A stretch of DNA of 64,000 nucleotides from Flammeovirgaceae bacterium UBA2366 (GTDB taxonomy: Bacteria; Bacteroidota; Bacteroidia; Cytophagales; Cyclobacteriaceae), in the NCBI GenBank assembly GCA_002344065.1, contig DDTK01000012.1:1-64000 (forward strand). Direction: 5' to 3'. This document shows positions 24,112 to 33,348 of the stretch, in pieces. The position numbers and the translations under genes were made by a program. Position 1 is the first letter of the stretch. Every line of letters begins with the position of its first letter. The notes under the pieces are model-generated. The model worked only from the letters and a program-made list of their open reading frames with translations, was not told where the DNA came from and made no database searches.

Positions 24112-24876
24112 TCAGTACTTCAGTACCCAAACAGCATCACCATACTGAGCCTTTAATTCATTTGCCTTCGCCTGAGCGGCATCAAATGAATCGCCTTCTG
24201 AAATGGCAATCCGCGAAACCTTATGCTTGCCGAAAGGAGGTATAATTTTAGAACTTACCCCCTGACCACTTAATTTCTTTGCATAGTCCATAAGCAAATC
24301 CCGATCCAGCGCACTGGATATAACAACGTAATAACGCCCGGTGCGGTCACTTAGTGTTTCGATTGTTCCTTCTTTTGGAATTGCTGCTAAGGAGTCAAGT
24401 CTGCGTTGTTCAGCAGCCTGACGCTCAAGACGAATTCTGTTTTCTTCATCTTCTTTTGCTTTGCGTGCTGATTCACGGGCGGCAGCCGCAGCCTGTTCGG
24501 CTGCTATACGTTCTTTCTCTTTCGGTTGATAAATAACAAAATACCAGGTGGCCCCTAAGGCTATTACAATAACCAATAAAATGCCAAGAACCTTAGGCCA
24601 GATGGAGGGTTCTTCATGATACGGTGTATAGCGGTAGCTTTCTTCTGATACCTGCTCCTCCTGCTTTCTTTCTTCATAGCCGGAATAGCCTGGTTCTGGT
24701 TGCGGCTCAGGTTCTGGTTCACGATAACTACTAGAGGATTCGGAAGTAGATCCGGAGGGTTCGTCCCTGCGGATAGGCTCATATTCTATTTCAGGAAGAC
24801 CAAAGGAATCATCGGATTCGTTACCCTTATTTTCGTTTGTAGCGTCTTCTTCGTTTTGCTTTTTTCTTCTTGCCAT
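24112..24876 (-). CDS. SPOR-domain membrane protein
   Basis: 254 residues: an acidic, disordered cytoplasmic N-terminus (Glu/Pro/Ser-rich, about 1-88), one TM helix (about 92-113, VLGILLVIVIALGATWYFVI), a charged Ala-rich coiled segment (about 117-165), and a C-terminal SPOR domain (RYYVVISSALDRDLLMDYAKKL ... SRIAISEGDSFDAAQAKANELKAQYGDAVWVLKY). SPOR domains bind denuded peptidoglycan at division sites. It heads the exbB-exbD-tonB operon behind a near-perfect promoter, linking the energising complex with a peptidoglycan-binding protein. Confidence 0.88.
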   Translation of the reverse strand: MARRKKQNEEDATNENKGNESDDSFGLPEIEYEPIRRDEPSGSTSESSSSYREPEPEPQPEPGYSGYEERKQEEQVSEESYRYTPYHEEPSIWPKVLGILLVIVIALGATWYFVIYQPKEKERIAAEQAAAAARESARKAKEDEENRIRLERQAAEQRRLDSLAAIPKEGTIETLSDRTGRYYVVISSALDRDLLMDYAKKLSGQGVSSKIIPPFGKHKVSRIAISEGDSFDAAQAKANELKAQYGDAVWVLKY

Positions 24877-24899
24877 GAAGGTTTAAAAGTTGGTATGTA

Positions 24900-24930
24900 C
24901 AAAATTAAGTGAATTTTTGAGCCATCCAAA
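24900..24930 (-). promoter_or_regulatory. Consensus promoter of the SPOR-exbB-exbD-tonB operon
   Basis: The minus strand reads TTTG (24927-24930), a 19-nt spacer and TAATTTTG (24900-24907), matching the Bacteroidota consensus TTTG-N19-TAnnTTTG at every fixed base. It lies 23 bp upstream of the SPOR gene ATG. Confidence 0.72.
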
Positions 24931-24955
24931 CATATGAGTTTTTGGGTAATGCATA

Positions 24956-26617
24956 TCAAAAACTCCAGGTTATACCACCCATGGCCTGAAAGCCTCGCAC
25001 CGGATAATTGAAATATACCTGATACTTGTTTGAGGTGATGTTGTTAAAGTCCAGAAAGATCGAGAACGTTTGAGACACGAAATATTCCATCCGGAAGTTA
25101 AGGTCGAAGGCCGGGTCAAGCTTTACGCTTTGCATCGTAGTCGGGTTAAGCGCTTTAATACCGCCCATTGCCAAAATATCGGAGCTGAATACCATTTTAC
25201 CCTTTAGGTTATACATCCCGCCAAGGCTTAAACTATACGCTGGCCTGTGCCATGCTTCCGGCTGACTATCTGTATTATAACTAAAGTAATCTCCACGAAG
25301 ACTTAATCGTGCCGTATTGCCATAATTCATGTTCATGGAGGCGAACAGGTTGGTACGTTTGGTAGCACCATCATCATATTCCATGTCGAATTTGGCCTGG
25401 TTCTCAGTATCGTTCACAAAGAAGTATAGGTTTCTCAGACTGGCGAAGGAAAGTCCTGTATTAACAAACACATTACTGTTCAGCCGAACATTCAAGGCGG
25501 CCTGAAAATCAAATAACTTGTTGGTATGATAGATTGGTATGGCTGCATTTATCCAGCGATTTTGACGCATAAGCGTTTGCAGGGAAACCTTGTCTATCCC
25601 ACCGGTTAATGTGCCTACTACATCTATGGAAGGCGTTAGCGGGTAGGTAATTTTTACATCCGGATAGAAATGAAGGTTCTTTGAATCCAGCGTGTCGTTT
25701 TCTACGGCAACAACAGCACCAACCTGTATCTTTAAATTATCCTGTGTTCTGAATGAATAGTAGGGATTGACCTGAAACAGGTTACGGGGCTTGACATCAA
25801 TGCCCTCATCCTTACGACTGATTAACGTGTAGAATGCATTAAGCTCAATAGCGTTGTCTTTATTGATTTTGTAAGCGCTGGAAAAATTAAAGTCAACGGT
25901 ACTCTCAGCTGCCTCAAACTTATCTTTCAGAAAACTGAAGTTACCATCCAGGTTGTAGGAGAAGTCGGTATTGCGTGCGTTTGAAATTCCAAGCCCGATG
26001 TTAAAGAGATTATAAGATTGCCGTATCGTGTCACGCAGAACATCCTCACCCTCAGGATAACCATAGAAATGCGTTGAAAGATTTTCAAATCCTGCATTGC
26101 CCTGAAAAGCAAACTCTTTACTAAAGGTTTGTGCGAATATGGAAAGTCCTGAGTTGCCACTCCCGGAATTTTTTCCATCGACCGGCCCTTTGCCTGAACT
26201 GTTTAGGAAGGCATGAGCACCTATTAGCTTATTCTTATCTTCTTTTGAGTTGATGAATGCCTCCAGATAAGGTGAAGCATAGTTACCATAACCGGCACTT
26301 ACAAATCCTCCATTAATATCTTTGGCATCATCTTGTTTCAAGCGCAACGGCCGGATGGAGGGACTTACTTCCGGTGTATTAAATGTCAACGGCCGGAAAT
26401 TGTAAATTATTTCGGGCTTAATTGGTTCTACCGGACGCGGAGGAATTTTATCGAACAAACGATTAGCTTGCGGAAGTGTTATCTCTCTTTCTTTTATAAT
26501 TTCAATTTCAACAGGTTTCATCCGCACATCTTCTTCCTGTTGGGCAAATGCTAATGGTGCTATTCCAACTAGCGTTAGAGCAGTGAGGATGAATTTATAG
26601 TATTGATGTTTCTTCAT
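24956..26617 (-). CDS. TonB-dependent-receptor-like outer-membrane beta-barrel protein
   Basis: 553 residues from ATG at 26617, which gives a proper signal peptide (MKKHQYYKFILTALTLVGIAPLAFAQ). The longer frame up to 26746 only overlaps the upstream TPR gene. A Pro-rich periplasmic segment (EREITLPQANRLFDKIPPRPVEPIKPEI) precedes many beta-hairpins (GNYASPYLEAFINSKED, LSIFAQTFSKEFAFQGNAGF, NLKIQVGAVVAVEND) and ends in the barrel strand GGITWSF with a C-terminal Phe. No plug domain or carboxypeptidase-like domain is visible, so it is not a classical TonB receptor. It follows the giant TPR gene with a 10-bp gap, suggesting a joint outer-membrane role. Confidence 0.8.
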   Translation of the reverse strand: MKKHQYYKFILTALTLVGIAPLAFAQQEEDVRMKPVEIEIIKEREITLPQANRLFDKIPPRPVEPIKPEIIYNFRPLTFNTPEVSPSIRPLRLKQDDAKDINGGFVSAGYGNYASPYLEAFINSKEDKNKLIGAHAFLNSSGKGPVDGKNSGSGNSGLSIFAQTFSKEFAFQGNAGFENLSTHFYGYPEGEDVLRDTIRQSYNLFNIGLGISNARNTDFSYNLDGNFSFLKDKFEAAESTVDFNFSSAYKINKDNAIELNAFYTLISRKDEGIDVKPRNLFQVNPYYSFRTQDNLKIQVGAVVAVENDTLDSKNLHFYPDVKITYPLTPSIDVVGTLTGGIDKVSLQTLMRQNRWINAAIPIYHTNKLFDFQAALNVRLNSNVFVNTGLSFASLRNLYFFVNDTENQAKFDMEYDDGATKRTNLFASMNMNYGNTARLSLRGDYFSYNTDSQPEAWHRPAYSLSLGGMYNLKGKMVFSSDILAMGGIKALNPTTMQSVKLDPAFDLNFRMEYFVSQTFSIFLDFNNITSNKYQVYFNYPVRGFQAMGGITWSF

Positions 26618-26627
26618 GTTTACTATC

Positions 26628-29600
26628 CTAGTTGTTACCAAGGGTATCTGCGGCCACCTGCTTCTTGCGGGCATCTTCTTCCGCATCAATCTGCCTGAGT
26701 TTATCCTTTGCTGCATCTTTGATATGTTGTAAAGGAAACTTATCAATCAATGATTGTAATGTTGCCTTTGCCTGAAAGACATTATTCATGGCAATAAAAT
26801 TATCGGCTAGCAAAAGAAATGAACGGCCCACCCACTCTTCATAAGCACCAAACTCAGCATCCATACCCACCAATGTTTCATAACACTGCTTATACTGCTT
26901 TGTCAGGTAAAAGATTTCACCTAACCGATACCTTGCCTCCGCTCCAAATTCATCGCGTGCGGTATTCAGCGTATTGATAAATTCATCTTTAGCGGCATCG
27001 TAATTACCCCGTGCCATGGCGGATTTGCCCAAGTATAAAGTAGCTTTATTTTGTGCACCAGCGTTTATGTTGCCCTTTTCTAAAATAATATTGGCATAAG
27101 TATTTACTGAATCGTATTGTGCCATCAGGAAAAAGGAATCCATCATTCCAGACCATGCGTTGAATTGTTCTTTCTTATTAGCTGCCAGCCGCTCCATCCT
27201 TCGGTAACTGGCAATGGCCCTTTCATAACGGCCTAGCCTGAATTCTATCTCCGCCATTCGCGCCACTACCCTGTTGAGCATTGTAAAGGCAGGATCACCA
27301 CTAAGTGAAGTATAAATAGCTAACGCCTTTTCCAATTCACGCTGACGGTAATGTGACTCAGCCAGGTAGTAATTTGCTTCCTGAAGCCTGGAGCTTTGTG
27401 GATAGGTGATCAGAAAACTATTAAAAGCATTGATAGCACGTGGGTATTGTTGATCGAAGTAAAGCGTTTTAGCAGCCTCAAATTCCACCACTTCCAGGTT
27501 TTTACTTTCCGGATTAGCCTTCTTGAATTGGGCCAGATAGTTTTCAAATTCTCCTCCCCTTCCGGCAAGGCCCAGCGCTTCCTGTAAGGGAAGTAAAACC
27601 TGTTGCGCTAACGGATGGGTGGGAAACTTCTGAAGTATGGCCGCGTAATCATTTACGGTGCGGTCGTACTGTTTCAGGTTAAAATAGGATGCTGCCCTGC
27701 GCAGGTATGCATACGGTAAAAACCTTGAGCCGGCACCTTCATTAATTAGTTGAGTAAGTCCGTTGGCAGCCACCTCATAATTTCCTTGTTCAATTTCAAA
27801 CTGCGCGCGCTGAAAGAATGCTTCATCGCGGTATTGTGATTTTGGATAACTTGAAATCAAAACTGTAAACTGATTCCGCGCATCAGCATAGTTTCTCAAT
27901 ATGCCGTTGATTACACCAGTTTGAAAAAGGATATAATCATCATCGGGTGAGTTAAGTTGGCGGGCCCGGTTGTACGTTGATAGCGCATCAGGGTAGACTT
28001 TACTCACATAATGGCAATCGGCCAGGCGCACCAGTCCGTCCACATACATAGCACCCGTTTTAGGAGATCGGTTTGTAAAATCTTTAAAGTTGAACAATGC
28101 CTGTTCATATTGTTGAAGATTAAAATGGGCGTATGCCAATCCATAGCGGGCCTTCAGAAGTGTTTCGGGTTCGGCACCTGTACCCAAGGATACTACTTTC
28201 TGGTAGCGCCTGGCAGCTTCCTCGTATTTACGATCGATGGAATACGCTTCTCCGCTCCAGAAACTGGCCAGTGCCGTATAATTTGGAGCAATGGGATAAC
28301 TCAACGATTTTTCAAAAAACTGAACGGCACCGGTATAATCATCTTTATTAAAGAGTTCTGTTCCTTTGAGAAAAGCTGCCTTTTGATAAGCCTGATCAAC
28401 GGCTTGTGATCTGCGTGGCAAGGATTCAATGTATTCAATAGCCTTGTTGTAATTATTTCCATTCACATAAGCCTGAGCCAATAATTCTTTTACTTCATTC
28501 GTATACGTACTCGATGGAAAGCCCAATAGAAAACGTTCAAACTCCGCTATGGCTAAATCGGGTTTACCCAGATCATAAGAAACCTTGGCAAACTGGAACG
28601 TACTCTCCTCAACCAGATCTTTATCCTTTAAATATTTGCGTGCATTCTCGAATGATGTGGAGGCAAAAGGCTTATTGCCTTGTTTGAGGTATAAAATTCC
28701 CAGGTAGTACGAAGCATAATAGCCAACCGAATCACTGGTGGCTGCAGATGTTTTTAAGTAGTCAATGGCCTTCTCATCCTGACCAAGGGAATAATAAGAA
28801 TAACCCGCGCGGTAAAGCAATGAAGCCGGGGCTTTGCTCTTGTTCTCTTTAAGATAGGCTTCATAGGCTGCAATTGCACTCGTGTAATCCTTCTTAAAAT
28901 AGTAAGCATCGGCCACCAGCATGGAGATTTCAGCGTAGTTGGAAATGGTGGTGGCTCTGCTTCGAAGACCTTTTTCATATTGAATCAGGTCATCGTATCG
29001 CTTTTGCTTATAGAGTACATTAGCCATTAGCTGAGGTACAACTGTGGAATACGAAGCGTTTGATTCTGCTCGCTTTAAGTCGGTATAGGCATCATCATAA
29101 CTGCCATTGGCAAATTCAATAAAGCCTGCATAATAGTTAGCGGCCGCAGCATACTCACTGTTCTGAATTTTAACAGCGTTAAATTTTTCTAATGCCTCAA
29201 CAAGCTTTTTAAGGTTAAAATAACTGTACCCCCATTTAAAATTTGCTTCGGTGCGTTGTGCAGGGGTTAACGCATTCAAATTGACCTTGCCGTAATTCAA
29301 AGAAGCCTTGGTGTAGTTCTTCTCATTATAAAAAAAGTTGGCAAGATCCAGATAAGCCGTTACACTTCTGGGGTTTGCCGGGTTTGCCGCAATAAACTGT
29401 TCAATAAGCTTTTCAGCATCACTGTGCCCAAGGTTAAGGGCTGCATAAGCGAGATAATATTCAGCTTCAGACCTTCGTGTATCGGGCCCTGTAGACTGAT
29501 CAAGATATTGGGTAAAGACTTTTCGTGCCGCTCCGAAGTTGGACAGGTTTATCAGTTCCAATCCTTTTTTATATAAATTCTCCGAACGGCTTCGAGAAAG

Positions 29601-29675
29601 CTGATCCTGAGAAAATGACGGATGACTAAGTATACTTAATAAGACTACGCAAATCAGGAAATGCAATCTTGCCAC
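26628..29675 (-). CDS. Large exported TPR protein
   Basis: About 1,015 residues, almost wholly TPR/Sel1-like helical hairpins, for example YKKGLELINLSNFGAARKVF, FYNEKNYTKASLNYGKVNL, FLKGTELFNKDDYTGAVQFFEKSL, FRLGRYERAIASYRRM and RYRLGEIFYLTKQYKQCYETL. I chose GTG at 29675, giving MARLHFLICVVLLSILSHPSFSQ as signal peptide; an upstream TTG at 29786 would add 37 residues in front of it. It is probably a periplasmic scaffold. The beta-barrel gene follows at 10 bp, a pairing I recall from other Bacteroidota. The precise role is unknown. Confidence 0.82.
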   Translation of the reverse strand: MARLHFLICVVLLSILSHPSFSQDQLSRSRSENLYKKGLELINLSNFGAARKVFTQYLDQSTGPDTRRSEAEYYLAYAALNLGHSDAEKLIEQFIAANPANPRSVTAYLDLANFFYNEKNYTKASLNYGKVNLNALTPAQRTEANFKWGYSYFNLKKLVEALEKFNAVKIQNSEYAAAANYYAGFIEFANGSYDDAYTDLKRAESNASYSTVVPQLMANVLYKQKRYDDLIQYEKGLRSRATTISNYAEISMLVADAYYFKKDYTSAIAAYEAYLKENKSKAPASLLYRAGYSYYSLGQDEKAIDYLKTSAATSDSVGYYASYYLGILYLKQGNKPFASTSFENARKYLKDKDLVEESTFQFAKVSYDLGKPDLAIAEFERFLLGFPSSTYTNEVKELLAQAYVNGNNYNKAIEYIESLPRRSQAVDQAYQKAAFLKGTELFNKDDYTGAVQFFEKSLSYPIAPNYTALASFWSGEAYSIDRKYEEAARRYQKVVSLGTGAEPETLLKARYGLAYAHFNLQQYEQALFNFKDFTNRSPKTGAMYVDGLVRLADCHYVSKVYPDALSTYNRARQLNSPDDDYILFQTGVINGILRNYADARNQFTVLISSYPKSQYRDEAFFQRAQFEIEQGNYEVAANGLTQLINEGAGSRFLPYAYLRRAASYFNLKQYDRTVNDYAAILQKFPTHPLAQQVLLPLQEALGLAGRGGEFENYLAQFKKANPESKNLEVVEFEAAKTLYFDQQYPRAINAFNSFLITYPQSSRLQEANYYLAESHYRQRELEKALAIYTSLSGDPAFTMLNRVVARMAEIEFRLGRYERAIASYRRMERLAANKKEQFNAWSGMMDSFFLMAQYDSVNTYANIILEKGNINAGAQNKATLYLGKSAMARGNYDAAKDEFINTLNTARDEFGAEARYRLGEIFYLTKQYKQCYETLVGMDAEFGAYEEWVGRSFLLLADNFIAMNNVFQAKATLQSLIDKFPLQHIKDAAKDKLRQIDAEEDARKKQVAADTLGNN

Positions 29676-29828
29676 AACAGTCGTTTCTTGTTTAGAACTA
29701 CGAACGCTAAAAAATATTGCAAACGGCAGACCAAAAATAAAAGTTAAAAAAATGCGTGACGTATGCACGGACTCAAAGGTAAACAAAATTCGAGATAAGA
29801 ATCAAAACAGATACGTTTTGACGTTCAA

Positions 29829-30851
29829 CTAATTCATCAGCCGGTAAATCAATTCACGCAAGAGCTGACCTTCATCGGCCGACCCGGCATTTACACCTTT
29901 CAGTTTGAGATCAGTCTCTTTCAAATATGAAATGTTAGCAGCTATCTTAGGTGCAGGGTAATATCGTAAAGCCAAAGTATAATCACGTATAGCATATGGA
30001 CTGATTTTCAACACACTAAGCAGCCCTTTGTCACTTTTATCAGGAGCACCTGAAGCAATTAAAAGCTTGCTGAAAAATGAATACAGAAAAGCGACTACAG
30101 GAATAACCGGATTCTTCTTTGTATTACTTTCGAAGTAATTGACAATGCGTGCCGCCTGCAGCAAATCACGCTGAACAATAGCCTTCTGAAGTTCAAAAAT
30201 ATTATACTCCTTACTTACACCAACTTTGGTAAGCACCTGATCAATCGTAACCGCTTCACCAGGCTGAAGACCTATGGTCACTTTATCAAATTCATTGGTC
30301 AGCCGGTTTAAGTCGTTACCCACGAATTCACACAGTGCCTGAATAGCCTGCATATCCGCGTTGACCTGTTTTTCCCTGGCGTAGTCGGCTAAAAAATCAG
30401 GCAGTTGGTTGTCATACATCTTCTTACCGGAAATGGTGGTGGCCAGCTTTTCAATATTTTTACCAAGTTCTCTTCGCTTATCCAGGCTTTTGTGCTTATG
30501 GCAAAAAACCAGAATGGTACTTGGAACCGGTTGTTTGAGATATTCTAATAAAAGCTTGATGCCCAGTTCTTTATTTAAGTCTTGTATATCCTGCGCTTCC
30601 TTAACAATCACTACTTGCTTCTCAGCCATCATCGGGAAGCGCCTCGCATTCGTTAGCACCGTAGCCATGGAAACATCTTTACCATAAAGAATAACCTGGT
30701 TAAATCCTTTCTCAGCATCACTCAAGGCATGCTGTTCAATGTGATCGGAAATAAGGTCGATGAAATAACTCTCCTCCCCTTGTAAAAAATAAACCGGGTC
30801 AAATTTCCTGGCTTTTAGTGCTGTCATTATTTTTTTTACTGAGGCATCCAT
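29829..30851 (-). CDS. holA: DNA polymerase III delta subunit
   Basis: 340 residues. HolA is part of the clamp loader that opens the sliding clamp. The N-terminal domain has FDPVYFLQGEESYFIDLISDHIE and VLTNARRFPMMAEKQVVIVKEAQ. The middle AAA+-like domain lacks a working P-loop, as usual for delta. The C-terminal domain has the collar pattern (EYNIFELQKAIVQRDLLQAARIVNYF ... LKGVNAGSADEGQLLRELIYRLMN). Its ATG overlaps the rhomboid stop (TGATG), so the two genes are translationally coupled. Confidence 0.93.
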   Translation of the reverse strand: MDASVKKIMTALKARKFDPVYFLQGEESYFIDLISDHIEQHALSDAEKGFNQVILYGKDVSMATVLTNARRFPMMAEKQVVIVKEAQDIQDLNKELGIKLLLEYLKQPVPSTILVFCHKHKSLDKRRELGKNIEKLATTISGKKMYDNQLPDFLADYAREKQVNADMQAIQALCEFVGNDLNRLTNEFDKVTIGLQPGEAVTIDQVLTKVGVSKEYNIFELQKAIVQRDLLQAARIVNYFESNTKKNPVIPVVAFLYSFFSKLLIASGAPDKSDKGLLSVLKISPYAIRDYTLALRYYPAPKIAANISYLKETDLKLKGVNAGSADEGQLLRELIYRLMN

Positions 30852-31411
30852 CAGCTCACGCGTTTTTTCGCACTAAAAGTAAAAGCTGAGGTAATGCCAA
30901 CCAAGGCCCCACCCAAATGTGCTTCCCATGAAATGTTTGGGTTACCGGGTAATACTCCATAAAAAATACTACCATAAAGAAGAATGGTCACAACAGAAAT
31001 CAATATAGAAATAAAGTCGCGCCTGAAAATTCCGAAGAACATCAAAAAGAATGCGAGTCCATAAACCACCCCACTGGCACCAATGTGATTGGCCGGCCGT
31101 GCGAATAACCACACGAGAGCATTGGTCCAGAAATAAGCCCGAAAAAAGACCACCTTGGCGATGCGGTCGTAGAAATAGAATATCGTTGCCCCAAGAAATA
31201 CCAATGGCACTGTATTGGAAACAAGATGGTAAAAATCACCGTGGGCAAGTGGGCCTAAGAATATACCAATCAGTCCCTTAAGCGTTCTTGGTTGAATTCC
31301 GTATTGACTGATATTCCAATGGTAGTTGTACTCCAGAAAAAAACACAACCACATAAAAAAGACAAAACGAAGCGGAACAACTGAGCTGCCGAGGATAGAT
31401 GATTTGGGCAT
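30851..31411 (-). CDS. Rhomboid-family intramembrane serine protease
   Basis: 186 residues with about six TM helices, close to the minimal rhomboid core. The catalytic dyad is Ser113 in HIGASGVVYGL and His165 in WEAHLGGALVG. The oxyanion/L1 region HLVSN (62-66) is also present. It cleaves TM segments of membrane proteins; the substrates are unknown. It overlaps holA by one base and lies 11 bp downstream of the TerB-like gene. Confidence 0.9.
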   Translation of the reverse strand: MPKSSILGSSVVPLRFVFFMWLCFFLEYNYHWNISQYGIQPRTLKGLIGIFLGPLAHGDFYHLVSNTVPLVFLGATIFYFYDRIAKVVFFRAYFWTNALVWLFARPANHIGASGVVYGLAFFLMFFGIFRRDFISILISVVTILLYGSIFYGVLPGNPNISWEAHLGGALVGITSAFTFSAKKRVS

Positions 31412-31422
31412 CCGGCTAAAGC

Positions 31423-31884
31423 TTAAGCGGGGTTGTTGATCATGCCCAGGTTTACATAGCGTGCTTCCTCAGCGCCCACGGCATTATAACCCAGCACGCC
31501 TCCGGAAGAAGCGGCAATCTTTTCAGCAATGCTCAGCAACGTTTGATAAAATTCCTGCGCAAAAGCCTTGTCAATTTTAGGCCATATCATATTTAGTTGG
31601 GCCAGCTCCTCAACAATAAGCGGGTTGCGTTGGGTTGATTCATAGGGATAGCTTTGAAGAAGTATCTTTAACTTATCTTCAAAATCAGTAGCGATTTCAT
31701 GAATTAAAACTGAAACTGATGATACCGATCGCTTCTTCTTCTTTTCGGCAAACCGAATGGCTTCTTTAATCTCCTTTCTGTCGATGGTGCCGTCAGCCCC
31801 GGCAATTAAAATGCTAACCAGTATGGGCGACTTGTAGACAAGTTCCATTTCAGATGCATTGAGTTGATAGAGCTCAGGTACCAT
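31423..31884 (-). CDS. TerB-like helical protein
   Basis: 153 residues, predicted all-helical. The segment SILVSILIAGADGTIDRKEIKEAIRFAEKKKK, with its Asp/Gly-containing loop, resembles the TerB/TerB-N-like fold (tellurite-resistance-associated, metal-binding in characterised members). No other ter gene is near, so a tellurite role should not be assumed. It is first in a likely operon with the rhomboid protease and holA. The 102-bp divergent gap to the sigma54 regulator (31885-31986) has no clear consensus promoter. Confidence 0.6.
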   Translation of the reverse strand: MVPELYQLNASEMELVYKSPILVSILIAGADGTIDRKEIKEAIRFAEKKKKRSVSSVSVLIHEIATDFEDKLKILLQSYPYESTQRNPLIVEELAQLNMIWPKIDKAFAQEFYQTLLSIAEKIAASSGGVLGYNAVGAEEARYVNLGMINNPA

Positions 31885-31986
31885 AGTGAAAAAAGGTATT
31901 ACAAAAGTGCCTAATAAAACCCTGTTTTTATACTTTTAAGTGTTAAAAAAACTGTTGTATCTTAACTCCATTTCAAGAGGTAGCGC

Positions 31987-33348
31987 ATGTACGAAAAGGA
32001 CCCAGTTAAAATATTTGTTGTTGAAGACGATCCGGCTTATACCAAATTTCTAAAATACGTATTAGGTCTTAATCCCGATTTTGAGGTTGAGTACTATACC
32101 ACCGGGAAAGAGTGTATCAGTAACCTGCACAAGAATCCATCGATCATTACGCTGGACTACTCCCTTCCTGATCTGACTGGTGAACGTGTGCTGGAGCAAA
32201 TTCGCAATTACGATCCGAACATTAACGTAGTAATCGTATCTGCACAGGAGAAAATAGGCACCGCGGTTGAATTGCTTAAATCTGGCGCGTATGACTACAT
32301 CACTAAGGATCAGGACACCAAAGATAGGTTACTCAACTCCATCAATCATGCGCGTAATAAATCCTCGCTGATTAAAGAGATCAACCACCTTAAAAAGGAA
32401 ATAACCGAGAAATACGAATTTGAGAAGAGCATTATCGGCAACAGCACGGCATTAAAAAATGTATTTCAATTGCTAGAAAAGGCTGTCGGAACCAATATTT
32501 CGGTTTCAATAACAGGTGAAACAGGTACCGGTAAAGAGCTGATAGCCAAAGCTATACACTATAACAGCAAACGTAAAAATAAGCCCTTCATAGCGGTTAA
32601 CATTGCGGCTATTCCCCGAGAGTTGATTGAGAGTGAATTGTTTGGCCATGAGAAGGGAGCTTTTACCGGGGCCGTTTCAAAACGAATTGGAAAATTTGAA
32701 GAAGCTGAAGGAGGCACGTTATTCCTGGATGAAATAGGTGAAATGGAGCCCTCCCTGCAAGCCAAGATTCTACGTGTACTTCAGGAACGTGAGGTCACAC
32801 GCATTGGAGGTAATCAGGTAATCAAACTGGATGTACGCATCATTACGGCTACGCACAAAGACTTATCGGAAGAAGTAAAGAACGGAAGGTTTCGGGAAGA
32901 TTTATACTATCGACTGATGGGCATGCCCATTAACCTCCCACCGCTGCGCGAGCGGGGCAACGATGTGATTCTTATCGCCAAATATTTTCTTGATCAGTTT
33001 TCCAAGGATAATCAGTTGTCAAAATTCTTACTCACCCAAGAGGCTCAAACCAAATTGCTGGAGTATCCATTTCCAGGAAACATACGCGAGCTTAAATCGG
33101 TGATTGAATTGGCCGCAGTAATGTGCGAGGAGAATACCATTGAGCCCAAAAACCTGACCTTTGGGAACACGAAACGTCCGGAATACCTGCTTAACCAGGA
33201 GATGAGTATGCAGGAATATATGTATCGTATCATCAGGCACTATCTCAATCGATACGACAACAACGTTCTTGAAGTAGCCAAAAAACTTGATATTGGAAAA
33301 TCATCCTTGTATCGCTATTTGAAAGAGATGGAAGACGCTGGCATCTGA
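31987..33348 (+). CDS. NtrC-family sigma54-dependent response regulator
   Basis: 453 residues in three domains. The receiver has phospho-acceptor Asp57 (ITLDYSLPD) and Lys107. The AAA+ domain (about 145-375) has Walker A GETGTGKE (177-184), the sigma54-contacting GAFTGA loop intact (224-229), Walker B GGTLFLDEIGEM and the arginine-finger region FREDLYYRL. A C-terminal Fis-type HTH (NNVLEVAKKLDIGKSSLYRYLKEM) follows. It activates RpoN promoters on phosphorylation. Its stop overlaps the start of the hybrid kinase by one base (TGATG), so the pair is co-translated. Confidence 0.94.
   Translation: MYEKDPVKIFVVEDDPAYTKFLKYVLGLNPDFEVEYYTTGKECISNLHKNPSIITLDYSLPDLTGERVLEQIRNYDPNINVVIVSAQEKIGTAVELLKSGAYDYITKDQDTKDRLLNSINHARNKSSLIKEINHLKKEITEKYEFEKSIIGNSTALKNVFQLLEKAVGTNISVSITGETGTGKELIAKAIHYNSKRKNKPFIAVNIAAIPRELIESELFGHEKGAFTGAVSKRIGKFEEAEGGTLFLDEIGEMEPSLQAKILRVLQEREVTRIGGNQVIKLDVRIITATHKDLSEEVKNGRFREDLYYRLMGMPINLPPLRERGNDVILIAKYFLDQFSKDNQLSKFLLTQEAQTKLLEYPFPGNIRELKSVIELAAVMCEENTIEPKNLTFGNTKRPEYLLNQEMSMQEYMYRIIRHYLNRYDNNVLEVAKKLDIGKSSLYRYLKEMEDAGI

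Noticed and set aside
30851..31884. Tellurite-resistance locus suggested by the TerB-like protein
   Set aside because: No terA/C/D/Z genes are nearby; the neighbours are a rhomboid protease and holA.
31885..31986. Possible divergent promoter (TACTTTTA, 31931-31938) before the sigma54 regulator
   Set aside because: No TTTG/TTG at the right distance, and AT-rich sequence gives such matches by chance.
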